Shown one piece after another: positions 1 to 6,368 of a stretch of 52,996 nucleotides of DNA. Position numbers and translations under genes: made by a program. How positions within the stretch are numbered: the first letter of the stretch is position 1; each line of letters begins with the position of its first letter. A model generated the notes under the pieces. The model made no database searches. It saw only the letters and a program-made list of their open reading frames with translations, and had not been told where the DNA came from. Source of the DNA: Williamsia sp. CHRR-6 (GTDB lineage Bacteria; Actinomycetota; Actinomycetes; Mycobacteriales; Mycobacteriaceae); assembly GCF_018474015.1 (NCBI RefSeq), contig NZ_JAHCSG010000009.1, positions 1-52,996 of the forward strand, read 5' to 3'.

Positions 1-127
1 GGCGATCCCCTGCCGAAACGGATGCGACACCCGCCAGACCGGGAACCGACGCGACTGGCGTACACGCTTCAACGTCGCCGTCTCCTCGGTCGGCGGCGCG
101 TCGAGCTCGTCGAGCACCTGCAACTCC
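1..127. repeat. Terminal direct repeat, copy at left end
   Basis: Bases 1-127 are identical to 52870-52996. An exact overlap of this length at the two ends of a contig is what a k-mer assembler leaves on a circular molecule. The repeat lies inside the toxin gene that spans the junction, and joining the ends restores one continuous reading frame, which supports circularity over a genuine biological repeat. Confidence 0.95.
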
Positions 128-231
128 GCCAGTAGCAGGTCCAGACGTTCGCGCTGCTCGGAGTCAGTTTTGGCGGCCTCCTCCAGCCGGTCCAGATAGG
201 CGTCGAATTCGCCCGACCAATCGATCAACAC
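1..231 (-). CDS. Toxin of toxin/antitoxin pair, 5' part (continues at right end)
   Basis: This is the N-terminal part of a gene that crosses the circular junction; the rest is at 52996-52702. Joined, it gives 132 residues beginning MLIDWSGEFDAYLDRLEE from GTG at 231 (TTG at 228 is an alternative). The N-terminal half is helical and charged. The C-terminal half (RFPVWRVSHPFR... VRLIVWFTDDNRAVVALFAGDKARMGD) has the beta-strand plus basic-residue pattern of RelE/HigB-like mRNA interferases. The next gene, overlapping by 4 bp, is a single-domain XRE antitoxin, so the order is toxin first, as in higBA. No Shine-Dalgarno sequence precedes GTG 231, and a good promoter puts the transcript start at or within a base of it, so the message is probably leaderless. 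The toxin family is inferred from pattern and context. Confidence 0.75.
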   Translation of the reverse strand, partial: MLIDWSGEFDAYLDRLEEAAKTDSEQRERLDLLLAELQVLDELDAPPTEETATLKRVRQSRRFPVWRVSHPFRQGIA

Positions 232-238
232 ACCACCG

Positions 239-273
239 ATATTAGCCTGGAGCGATATTGCTTGCAACCAATA
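239..273 (-). promoter_or_regulatory. Promoter and operator of toxin/antitoxin operon
   Basis: On the minus strand, TTGCAA (267-262) and TAATAT (244-239) are separated by exactly 17 bp, a near-consensus sigma-70-type promoter. The -35 box is itself a palindrome and sits inside a TATTG/CAATA inverted repeat (256-260 and 269-273), a plausible binding site for the XRE antitoxin. The predicted start is at about 232-231, i.e. on the GTG start codon. Confidence 0.7.
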
Positions 274-302
274 CCTTGCGGTTGGTCGGTGACTGCCGGC
301 GC

Positions 303-565
303 GCTGCGCACCCCGAATCGGAGCTCCCTGCGGTCGCACAGTGACCCCGGCCTAGCGGCCGGGGCGGGGATCTTGTTTCGTCCTTCTGGCCGTCCGATTG
401 TGACCGGCGTCGTCCGCCGCACAACCCCGCGACACTGTCGTGCCCTTCGGGTCGAGAAACTCTCAACCCGGCTGCGCCTGAGACTTTCTCGCTCGCGGGG
501 TTGTGCTCTGTCCTCCTGTGCCGGTCTTCATCTCCCTTGCCAGAAGGGCAAAAAAATTGGCGGAC
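303..565 (+). repeat. Large imperfect-hairpin element, copy 1 (before ardC)
   Basis: One of three related non-coding elements (others at 2035-2291 and 48284-48522), all on the plus strand just before a gene. Conserved parts in order: a GGAGCTCC-containing box (about 319-338), a local hairpin (CCCCGGCC 345-352 with GGCCGGGG 357-364), then nested stems P1 (CCTTCTGGC 382-390 / GCCAGAAGG 539-547), P2 (GACCGGC 402-408 / GCCGGTC 520-526), P3 (14 bp, 419-432 / 493-506) and P4 (454-464 / 480-490). The P1-P2 internal loop is 11 nt on one side and 12 nt on the other in every copy and is almost invariant. P3 and P4 differ in sequence between copies but still pair. It could act as RNA or as folded single-stranded DNA. 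Confidence 0.85.
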
Positions 566-584
566 ATGGGAGGTCGCACCAGTC

Positions 585-1559
585 ATGGGTACACGTCGCG
601 CACGCACAAGCAAGACCGCCGAGCAGGCAGCCGCCGAGCGTCGCGAGCGGGCCGAGCAGATGCAGGCCCAGATCGCCGCACAGGTCCAGACGATGGCCGA
701 GTCAATCGGCTGGCGTGAATGGCTCGACTACCTCGCGAACTTCCACAGCTACAGCCTGCGCAACATTCTGCTGATCGCCGCCCAGCGCCCCGACGCGACC
801 CAGGTCGCCGGATTCCGCACCTGGCAGTCCCTCGGACGACAGGTCCGCAAGGGCGAGAAAGCAATCCGCATCTTCGGGTTCAGCTCGAAGAAAGTCACCG
901 AGACCGACCCCGCCACCGGCGACGAGACCGAGACCCGCATCCCCCGGTTCCCCATCCTGAGCGTGTTCGACATCGCCCAAACCGACCCCATCGACGGGAC
1001 CGAGGACCGCACCGTCACCGAGCCCGGCGACATCGTCACCCACGTCCACGGCGACGACGAAACCGGCATCTACGACCGGGTCGCCGCCTTCATCACCGCC
1101 CAAGGGTGGACCATCACACGCGAGCAGATCCCCGGCACGACGAACGGATACACCCGCGTAGACGGCACCAAGCTGATCGTCGTCGACGCCGACCTCGCAC
1201 CCGCCCAAGCAGCGAAAACGATGATCCACGAGACTGCCCACGCCATGCTGCTGCACGCCGACACCGACGGCCACCGCGTCGACACCCTCGACATCGAGCA
1301 GCACCGAGGCATCCGCGAGGTCGAAGCCGAATCCGTCGCCTATGTCGTCGCCGCCCTCTGCGGACTGGACACCAGCGCCTACAGCGTCGGCTACATCACC
1401 GGATGGGCCGACGGCGACCCCGAGATCGTCACCGCCACCGCAACCCGAGTCCTCGCGTGCGTCCACACCATCGCCGACGCCCTACACCCGCAAAGCGAGG
1501 ACCACGACGACACCGACGACCAGGACGACACCGACGCCCACACCGCCGACGCAGCCTGA
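585..1559 (+). CDS. ardC: ArdC-like antirestriction protein
   Basis: A 324-residue protein with the ArdC layout: an N-terminal single-stranded-DNA-binding domain (about 25-130, with the signature around GWREWLDYLANFHSYSLRN and FRTWQSLGRQVRKGEKAI) followed by a zincin-type metallopeptidase-like domain. HETAH at 215-219 supplies two zinc ligands and the catalytic Glu; the acidic stretch REVEAES near 244-250 probably supplies the third ligand. ArdC of plasmid pSA protects incoming single-stranded plasmid DNA from host restriction and is a typical leading-region gene. The tail after about 310 is Asp-rich and low complexity. ATG 585 is preceded by GGGAGG at 568-573. The gene lies directly behind hairpin element copy 1, which may control it. 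Confidence 0.88.
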   Translation: MGTRRARTSKTAEQAAAERRERAEQMQAQIAAQVQTMAESIGWREWLDYLANFHSYSLRNILLIAAQRPDATQVAGFRTWQSLGRQVRKGEKAIRIFGFSSKKVTETDPATGDETETRIPRFPILSVFDIAQTDPIDGTEDRTVTEPGDIVTHVHGDDETGIYDRVAAFITAQGWTITREQIPGTTNGYTRVDGTKLIVVDADLAPAQAAKTMIHETAHAMLLHADTDGHRVDTLDIEQHRGIREVEAESVAYVVAALCGLDTSAYSVGYITGWADGDPEIVTATATRVLACVHTIADALHPQSEDHDDTDDQDDTDAHTADAA

Positions 1560-1604
1560 ACCCGCGCCGATTCACCACCCACCCAACAGGAGAGACACCA
1601 CGCC

Positions 1605-1898
1605 ATGAGCACCCGACAGAAATGGACCACCACCAGCGACGCCCTCTACGGCGTCATCACCCGAGTTGAGCTGATCGTGGTCCGCGACCCCGACGGCGAC
1701 ACCACCACCCGCCTGTTCCTCGACGGCCGCGAGATCCCCGCCGCGACCGTCACCGTCGACGCTGGCGCCGGATGGCACCGCGACGACTGGAACACCCATC
1801 GCGACAGCGCGGTCGCCGCCGCGAGCTGCCCCGCTGTGGCCACAGCGATCCGGGAAGCGTTCACCGACCCACCCGGGGCCGAGCACATCACCGGCTGA
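1605..1898 (+). CDS. Small hypothetical protein, ardC operon
   Basis: A 97-residue protein that I do not recognise. It lies 45 bp downstream of ardC in the same direction, with an AGGAG ribosome-binding site before ATG 1605, so it is probably in the ardC transcript. The sequence (VELIVVRDPDGDTTTRLFLDGREI...) suggests a small beta-rich fold followed by a helix; there is no signal peptide or membrane segment. Codon use (strong G/C at third positions) fits a real plasmid gene. About 135 bp of GC-rich non-coding DNA separates it from hairpin element copy 2. Confidence 0.65.
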   Translation: MSTRQKWTTTSDALYGVITRVELIVVRDPDGDTTTRLFLDGREIPAATVTVDAGAGWHRDDWNTHRDSAVAAASCPAVATAIREAFTDPPGAEHITG

Positions 1899-2034
1899 CC
1901 CCCTGCCCCGGTGCCGGGCCTCGACCTGGGTCCGGCCCCGGTGTCGGGGGCGTCGCCCATAAGGACCGGGCCTGCCCGGACCGTGCCACGGGTGGAGCGG
2001 CCTGTGGCCGCGCTAGCCCTGACGCCGTCGGGAT

Positions 2035-2291
2035 GCTGCGCACCCCGGATCGGAGCTCCCTGCCGGTCGCACTGCCGAAAAGCGTTGTTGCTTTTCCCTT
2101 CTGGCCGTCCGATTGTGACCGGCGTCGTCCTGCACACAACAGCGCGTCCGCGGCCTCCGGCGGGACCGACACCACTTTCCACACCCGCACTCGGCTGCGC
2201 CTCGCGTGGAAACTGCCGCCGCTCCCCTGTTGTGCTCCGTCCTCCTGGCCGGTCTTTATCTCCCCTGCCAGAAGGGCAAAAAAGTTGGCGG
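2035..2291 (+). repeat. Large imperfect-hairpin element, copy 2
   Basis: Second copy of the three-copy element. Stems: local hairpin AAAAGC (2078-2083) / GCTTTT (2090-2095); P1 CCCTTCTGGC (2096-2105) / GCCAGAAGGG (2267-2276); P2 GACCGGC (2117-2123) / GCCGGTC (2248-2254); P3 CACAACAG (2135-2142) / CTGTTGTG (2227-2234). P4 pairs TTTCCAC with GTGGAAA. The P1-P2 loop reads CGTCCGATTGT on the 5' side and TTTATCTCCCCT on the 3' side, like the other copies. The downstream gene starts 18 bp after the element. Confidence 0.85.
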
Positions 2292-2308
2292 TACGAGAGG
2301 AGCCAGAC

Positions 2309-2488
2309 ATGGCCGTGTTCCGAGGAATCAACCCCATCGCAGCGGGAGCCCTGGTCTGGGACCAGATCGCCGGACCCGGCGACATGGCATTCGACGACCT
2401 GACGGTCGAGGACCGCGCGGAACTCGTTGGCCTCGCCCTCGACGACACCGCGATCTGTGAGGCCGCGACGACCGAAATCACCGTCTGA
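2309..2488 (+). CDS. Small hypothetical protein downstream of hairpin element 2
   Basis: A 59-residue acidic protein (MAVFRGINPIAAGALVWDQ...) that I do not recognise. ATG 2309 has a strong GAGAGGAG ribosome-binding site at 2295-2302. It is the first gene behind hairpin element copy 2 and heads a three-gene run (2309-2860) of very small proteins. By position it is a candidate early-expressed accessory protein, for example a small inhibitor, but nothing in the sequence proves a function. Confidence 0.65.
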   Translation: MAVFRGINPIAAGALVWDQIAGPGDMAFDDLTVEDRAELVGLALDDTAICEAATTEITV

Positions 2489-2507
2489 CAAAGAAGGGCC
2501 AGAAGCC

Positions 2508-2681
2508 ATGATCACCACCGCGATCCGCTACGCCTGCGGGCACGGCGACTGGCACGACACCTACGCCGGCGCCCAGAACGACCCCGGCACCCGACCACCC
2601 ACCGAGCACGCCACCGACGAACAGCTCGCCCAGCTCCGCGCACTTCTAGCCGCGGACACCCCCGTGGAGACGAACCGATGA
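2508..2681 (+). CDS. Small hypothetical protein
   Basis: A 57-residue protein (MITTAIRYACGHGDWHDTYAG...) with an early Cys-Gly-His motif and an acidic C-terminal half. It starts 19 bp after the previous gene with AAGAAGGG as ribosome-binding site, and its TGA overlaps the next ATG by 4 bp (ATGA), indicating translational coupling. Function unknown. Confidence 0.6.
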   Translation: MITTAIRYACGHGDWHDTYAGAQNDPGTRPPTEHATDEQLAQLRALLAADTPVETNR

Positions 2682-2860
2682 CCGACACCACCACCGCCAG
2701 CGAGCGGGGCGCATACCTCCCGCACTGCGCCGACACCGCCTGCCGCGAAGGCCATTGCCGCGACTGTGGCACCCACACCATGTGGACCGCCGAGGCCTGG
2801 GGCAACGCCGTCGACTGCCCCGCCTGCGGCCGCCACGACTTCTACTCGATCGGGGACTGA
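2678..2860 (+). CDS. Small Cys-rich, zinc-ribbon-like protein
   Basis: A 60-residue protein with cysteines arranged as C-x4-C, C-x2-C and a C-terminal C-x2-C (HCADTAC, HCRDCG, DCPACGRHDFYS). The CRDC...CPAC pairs look like a small zinc ribbon, so a nucleic-acid- or protein-binding role is likely; this is inference. It is coupled to the preceding gene by an ATGA overlap. Downstream, 2861-3110 contains no gene I can support. Confidence 0.6.
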   Translation: MTDTTTASERGAYLPHCADTACREGHCRDCGTHTMWTAEAWGNAVDCPACGRHDFYSIGD

Positions 2861-3115
2861 CCAAGTCTCTACGCCGAGGGCACTACGCCGAGAACACACC
2901 GCCAACGCACTGTCGTGTCGACGCCAGCCAACGGAGTCCGCCATCCCTTGATTGGAGCTTATTTCGCGGCCCTATATCCCTCCGCAACATTGACACCGCC
3001 GACCGCCCCAAGTGAATTGCCGAATATCAGGAAATGACCAAACAATGGCTTATCCGCCCTGCCTCATCACCCGCGAGAACGTAACCAAATAGAAACAGAT
3101 AAATCGTCAAATAGA

Positions 3116-3144
3116 TTGCGCAACAACGCTGTTGGGCATAGAAT
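3116..3144 (+). promoter_or_regulatory. Promoter of nrdH operon
   Basis: TTGCGC (3116-3121) and TAGAAT (3139-3144) are separated by exactly 17 bp, within a stretch (about 2990-3170) clearly richer in A/T than its surroundings. Transcription would start near 3151, giving a leader of about 43 nt with GAGAAGGA before the nrdH ATG. The rest of the 333-bp gap 2861-3193 shows no other feature. Confidence 0.65.
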
Positions 3145-3193
3145 CGAGGTATCCCGCATACAGTCGACTCCAACCGAGAAGGATGCGAAACCA

Positions 3194-3433
3194 ATGACTG
3201 CCGTCACCGTGTACACCAAGCCTGCCTGCGTTCAGTGCAACGCCACCTACAAGGTTCTCGACAAGCAGGGAATCGCCTACGGCGTCGTTGATCTCACCGA
3301 GAATGCCGAGGCGCTGGAATATGTGATGAGCCTGGGTTTCGTGCAAGCCCCGGTAGTTGTGGCCGGTGACCAGTCGTGGGCAGGGTTTCGCCCCGATCGG
3401 ATCAAGGCACTCGCCGCCGCCCAGGCCGCGTGA
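3194..3433 (+). CDS. nrdH: NrdH-like glutaredoxin
   Basis: A 79-residue thioredoxin-fold protein. The redox-active CVQC is at residues 12-15, VQAPVVV carries the cis-proline, and the C-terminal GFRPDRI is the hallmark that separates NrdH-redoxins from ordinary glutaredoxins. NrdH supplies electrons to class Ib ribonucleotide reductase (NrdEF), normally via thioredoxin reductase. No nrdEF is on this plasmid, so it must serve the host enzyme; phages and plasmids of actinobacteria carry solitary nrdH genes, perhaps to raise dNTP supply after entry. ATG 3194 has a clear GAGAAGGA site; upstream in-frame starts lie inside the promoter. Confidence 0.9.
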   Translation: MTAVTVYTKPACVQCNATYKVLDKQGIAYGVVDLTENAEALEYVMSLGFVQAPVVVAGDQSWAGFRPDRIKALAAAQAA

Positions 3434-3448
3434 AAGGACTGACCCGTC

Positions 3449-3607
3449 ATGGCCATTGATTACGAACAGCGCGCCGCCTGGCACTGGGACCGCGCCGAGC
3501 AAGCCCGCGCCGATGGTGACCCGCAGCTCGCGGCCGAGCACGAGCACGCTGCCGGCATTTGCGAGCAGTTCGCCCACGAAGACGCCACCGGCACTGTGGC
3601 CGCCTGA
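3449..3607 (+). CDS. Small helical hypothetical protein
   Basis: A 52-residue protein, MAIDYEQRAAWHWDRAEQA..., 15 bp behind nrdH with GAAAGGAC as ribosome-binding site. It is rich in Ala, Glu and Gln and should be mostly helical with two aromatic/Trp residues near the start. No family recognised. Its position and strong ribosome-binding site support it as a real member of the nrdH operon. Confidence 0.6.
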   Translation: MAIDYEQRAAWHWDRAEQARADGDPQLAAEHEHAAGICEQFAHEDATGTVAA

Positions 3608-3666
3608 TCATTCCCCTCATGGACCCCACCGACATCGATCCGGATCCCGACAGGAGTGACGACGAT

Positions 3667-4275
3667 ATGACCGCAGCACTGAGTGAGCTGGGCGTCGAGG
3701 AGATCCCGCCGGCTGATGTCGACGAGCTCGATGACGCCTACACCGCAGGTGGATCGTTGGGAGATGACCCCGAAGTGGAGGTCGACGTTGCCACCGACCT
3801 CGAGCAAGAGCTGCTGTCCGCGCTGATGTGGGCTCCGCCGTCCCTCGCCCGCGCCGTCGCTGCGCAGCTCGACATCAAACACTTCTGGGTGCCCCAGCAC
3901 GCACGCATCTTCGCGGCGATCGCCGCCGTCGCCACGAACGCCGGGCCCTCTCCCGCTCTGGTCAATGCGCAGTTGCTCGCGACCGGTGGGCAGGGTGAGT
4001 TCAGCACCCGAAGTGCGCAGAAGACGATGCTCGCCCTTGTCGCTCCCACGCACCGGCCGGTCGCGGTGCCCGGCCAGGTGCGCTACCTCGCGATCGCCGT
4101 TATCGACGGGTGGTACCGCCGTGGCTACACCGCGCTGCTGACCGCGATGGACCAACGCCGCCAGGAAGCGCCGATCGAAGAGCTGTCCGGGCACTGGGCG
4201 CAGCTCACCGGATACCAGCAACGTGCCGAATCAGACTGGCTCACCCGACGCCAGGCCCTCACCGAAGTGGAGTGA
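3667..4275 (+). CDS. DnaB N-terminal-domain-like protein
   Basis: A 202-residue protein. After an acidic N-terminus (to about residue 38), residues about 40-105 (LEQELLSALMWAPPSLARAVAAQL... FWVPQHARIFAAIAAVA... ALVNAQLLATGG) match the pattern of the DnaB helicase N-terminal domain, which binds primase. There is no RecA-type ATPase domain, so it is not a helicase; it may recruit or block host helicase/primase during plasmid replication. ATG 3667 is chosen because AGGAG lies 10 bp before it; the in-frame ATG at 3619 has no ribosome-binding site. Confidence 0.65.
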   Translation: MTAALSELGVEEIPPADVDELDDAYTAGGSLGDDPEVEVDVATDLEQELLSALMWAPPSLARAVAAQLDIKHFWVPQHARIFAAIAAVATNAGPSPALVNAQLLATGGQGEFSTRSAQKTMLALVAPTHRPVAVPGQVRYLAIAVIDGWYRRGYTALLTAMDQRRQEAPIEELSGHWAQLTGYQQRAESDWLTRRQALTEVE

Positions 4276-4490
4276 TGACAATGACGATGACCGACACCGA
4301 ATATGGCCACGAGACAGACGGATACCGTCAGCGCCTCGCCTACGACCTCCACAAAGTTGACGGCCTGCCCCTGGCTGCGGTCGCCGACGAATTCAATGTG
4401 TCGCTGGCCGAGATCCAGGACTGGATCAACACCTACATCGCCCGCACCGACGCCGCAGCTGCCGCCGCGCAACCACCGCTGTTCGAGTGA
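4275..4490 (+). CDS. Small helix-turn-helix protein
   Basis: A 71-residue protein whose centre (YDLHKVDGLPLAAVADEFN, then VSLAEIQDWINTYI) has the spacing of a sigma-r4-like or transposase-type helix-turn-helix. It starts at an ATG sharing one base with the upstream stop (TGATG); ATG 4281 and 4287 are in frame and better spaced from GGAG, so the exact start is open. It is followed directly by whiB. Probably a small DNA-binding regulator. Confidence 0.6.
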   Translation: MTMTMTDTEYGHETDGYRQRLAYDLHKVDGLPLAAVADEFNVSLAEIQDWINTYIARTDAAAAAAQPPLFE

Positions 4491-4500
4491 GGAGACGATC

Positions 4501-4761
4501 ATGACGCCGTTCAAGCCGGCAGGCATTGGGAATGAGTGGGAGGCTGACGGCCTGTGCCGTCAGGTCGACCCCGACCTGTGGTTCCCAGAGGTCGGCGAAC
4601 GCGATACCGCAGCCAAACGCATCTGCGCGGACTGCCCCGTCACCGGCGAATGCTTGGACTGGGCGTTGGCCACCGACGAACGGTTCGGCATCTGGGGTGG
4701 CCTCTCGCCCGTCGAGCGACGACGCTTGACCCACCACGACACACGGCGCCGAGCATCATGA
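4501..4761 (+). CDS. WhiB-family iron-sulfur regulator
   Basis: An 86-residue protein with the WhiB pattern: first Cys in GLCRQVDPDLWFPE (residue about 18), then CADCPVTGEC (C-x2-C-x5-C), giving the four ligands of a [4Fe-4S] cluster, followed by GIWGGLSPVERRRL, the G[IV]WGG turn and basic tail of the family. WhiB proteins bind region 4 of the main sigma factor and reprogramme transcription, often in response to redox state. GAGGAG precedes ATG 4501. Plasmid- and phage-borne WhiB proteins are known to change host transcription; that role here is inference. Confidence 0.93.
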   Translation: MTPFKPAGIGNEWEADGLCRQVDPDLWFPEVGERDTAAKRICADCPVTGECLDWALATDERFGIWGGLSPVERRRLTHHDTRRRAS

Positions 4762-4765
4762 GCGC

Positions 4766-4811
4766 AGCACAGCACAGCACAGCACCGATGACACCGGTGA
4801 GCAGGTAGAAT
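4766..4811 (+). repeat. AGCAC pentamer repeat and promoter -10 before Fic operon
   Basis: Four exact tandem copies of AGCAC occupy 4766-4785. TAGAAT at 4806-4811 is a good -10 box for the VbhA/Fic operon, with start near 4818. The repeat ends 20 bp before the -10, so a change in repeat number would alter the region at and above the -35. I see no clear -35. Confidence 0.5.
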
Positions 4812-4846
4812 CGACCGTGAACCACCACAGGAAGAGGTGATCGTTG

Positions 4847-5032
4847 ATGGCCACCACCACACGCACTGACGATCAGATCCTCGCCGCCGTCGATGCCGGC
4901 CACGAGATGGCTGGCATGGTGGCCACCGACGCAGATCGAGCCGCCGCTCTGCGCGTGCTGCACGGTGAGACCACTCCCGAGCAGGAAGCTGCTGCGGTCC
5001 TCGCTGAAATCCGGTCACGCCACTCTCAGTGA
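4847..5032 (+). CDS. VbhA-like antitoxin of Fic toxin
   Basis: A 61-residue protein in the position and size of VbhA-type class I Fic antitoxins, small helical proteins that bind the Fic domain and push a Glu from the motif [ST]xxxE[GN] into its ATP site. The C-terminal half (LRVLHGETTPEQEAAAVLAEI) matches the conserved GE-[IL]T-x-E-[EQ] segment. The expected inhibitory motif should fall in AGHEMAG (residues 17-23), where the Glu position appears to be Ala. ATG 4847 has GGAAGAGG upstream; TTG 4844 is a weaker choice. The stop overlaps the fic GTG by 4 bp (GTGA... arrangement), so the two are co-translated. Confidence 0.75.
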   Translation: MATTTRTDDQILAAVDAGHEMAGMVATDADRAAALRVLHGETTPEQEAAAVLAEIRSRHSQ

Positions 5033-5871
5033 CCACGTCCTCATCATCCGGTGACGAGGCCGGGCAGGTTCCCGATAACCTGCCCGGCCTCTTGTCTGTC
5101 ACCGATCTTGAGGTGTTCGAGCGTCGCATGGCCTATGTCCGGGTGGCCGAGCTTGAACACGATCCCGCGATCGCCGACGGCGACTTCACGTTTGAGACCC
5201 TCCGCGAGATCCACGGATGGATTCTGCAAGACGTCTACCCATGGGCGGGGCAGCTGCGCACTACCGACACCCAGGCGATGGGGATGGCGCACTGTCGGCC
5301 GGCGTTCCTGGCCGACGAGCTGCATCGGGTGTTCGGCGGCATCACCACCGACCGTCCCTCCCACGTCGACCGGGAATCGGCGATCGCCACGACCGCCCAC
5401 CATTGGGGTGAGCTGACCGGGGTCCACCCGTTCGTCGATGGGAACTCGAGAACCCAGCGGGTGTTCTTCCACCGCTACCTCGCCGACGCGCGGTGGGACA
5501 TCGACTGGCGCGTCGTCGACGCCGCCGCGGTGCACGCAGCCCGCCACGTCGCGATGGCCACCACGGACTCATCGTTTCTCGCCGCCGAGCTCGCACCCGG
5601 GGTGGTGCGCTTGGGCGACACCGCGCCGGGGTCCCTGGCCGCCACCCAAGACACCCGAGATCCCGCGAGAGCGGTCGCGGTGTTCCGGGCGATGATGATG
5701 CACCGCCGGGCCGGGGGAACCGCGGAGACATTCAGAGCGCAGGCCGCGGCCGCAGGTCCGATGGCCGGCCCGTCCGGACAGGCCGCCCCCTCGCCGCCCT
5801 ACCGGGGGCGCAGCGAGCAGAGCACATCGGCACCGTCGCGGCCGGATCGGCCGCGCGGCCGGGGCCGCTAG
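5029..5871 (+). CDS. fic: Fic-domain protein (AMP transferase toxin)
   Basis: A 280-residue protein with an N-terminal Fic domain (about 20-200). The active-site loop is HPFVDGNSRTQR at 133-144, with His, Asp, Asn and Arg of the HPFx[DE]GNxR consensus intact; the usual GNGR is GNSR. The upstream flap region (YPWAGQLRTTD) is also typical. Fic proteins transfer AMP to hydroxyl side chains, for example on topoisomerases by VbhT and FicT, stopping growth. The C-terminal 80 residues are Ala/Pro/Arg-rich and probably disordered; there is no BID secretion domain. GTG 5029 overlaps the antitoxin stop. Confidence 0.88.
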   Translation: MTTSSSSGDEAGQVPDNLPGLLSVTDLEVFERRMAYVRVAELEHDPAIADGDFTFETLREIHGWILQDVYPWAGQLRTTDTQAMGMAHCRPAFLADELHRVFGGITTDRPSHVDRESAIATTAHHWGELTGVHPFVDGNSRTQRVFFHRYLADARWDIDWRVVDAAAVHAARHVAMATTDSSFLAAELAPGVVRLGDTAPGSLAATQDTRDPARAVAVFRAMMMHRRAGGTAETFRAQAAAAGPMAGPSGQAAPSPPYRGRSEQSTSAPSRPDRPRGRGR

Positions 5872-5878
5872 AGCGAGG

Positions 5879-6214
5879 TCACCACCGGTTGGGTGCCGAC
5901 GGGGTCTGGCGGGCAGCGTTTCCGCCGACGCCGGCGAACGCCACGAGCAGGAGTAGCGGCAGTAGCAGGAACATGGCGCACGCCGCGGCGAACGCAGCGC
6001 GCAGCAGGATCGGGCTCCAGGTCCGGGCGGGAACCCACCGCGGCCGGTAGCCCGGGCCGATCGGCGGGAGCCAATGACCCGGTCGGGGTCGGCGCACCAG
6101 GAACCCGACGAGGACGCTGAACGCGAATGTCGCCGCACCGAGCATGAGCCACACGGTGAGGAACACCGCGCCGAAGCTGGCGCTGGCGAGCATGGTGTCG
6201 ATCGCGTCGACCAT
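5879..6214 (-). CDS. Small two-helix membrane protein
   Basis: A 111-residue protein with two clear hydrophobic segments (about 12-40, AVFLTVWLMLGAATFAFSVL; about 72-95, AAFAAACAMFLLLPLLLLVA) separated by a Pro/Arg/Trp-rich loop (RRPRPGHWLPPIGPGYRPRW). Function unknown. ATG 6214 has GAGGAGA at good distance. It converges with fic (8 bp between stops) and lies after a terminator-like hairpin, so it may be transcribed from its own promoter instead of from the leftward operon above it. Confidence 0.7.
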   Translation of the reverse strand: MVDAIDTMLASASFGAVFLTVWLMLGAATFAFSVLVGFLVRRPRPGHWLPPIGPGYRPRWVPARTWSPILLRAAFAAACAMFLLLPLLLLVAFAGVGGNAARQTPSAPNRW

Positions 6215-6317
6215 GACGGTCTCCTCATCGGCTGGTGTGGTCTGTCGGTGGTATCAGAGTGCTCGGACATGACCGGGTGCGCCAGTGGCCGCGCGGGGAG
6301 TGTGACTGACGTGAACG

Positions 6318-6352
6318 GACGATCCCCGAACCGATGTGGGTCGGGGATCGTC
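6318..6352. terminator. Terminator-like hairpin
   Basis: A perfect 12-bp inverted repeat (GACGATCCCCGA, 6318-6329, with TCGGGGATCGTC, 6341-6352) around an 11-nt loop lies 17 bp after the stop of the leftward secreted-protein gene. It lacks a long T-run, which is common for actinobacterial terminators. Confidence 0.6.
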
Positions 6353-6368
6353 GTTCTCGCTGACGGGT

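Noticed and set aside
303-565. Hairpin element as an intrinsic terminator or insertion-sequence remnant
   Set aside because: It is followed by A-rich, not T-rich, sequence on the plus strand, lies directly before genes in three places, and has no transposase fragment or target duplication.
719-1669. Long Arg/Pro/His-rich frame inside ardC
   Set aside because: It is an alternative frame of a very G/C-rich gene; composition is extreme and no ribosome-binding site or motif is present. Similar long frames overlap most genes here.
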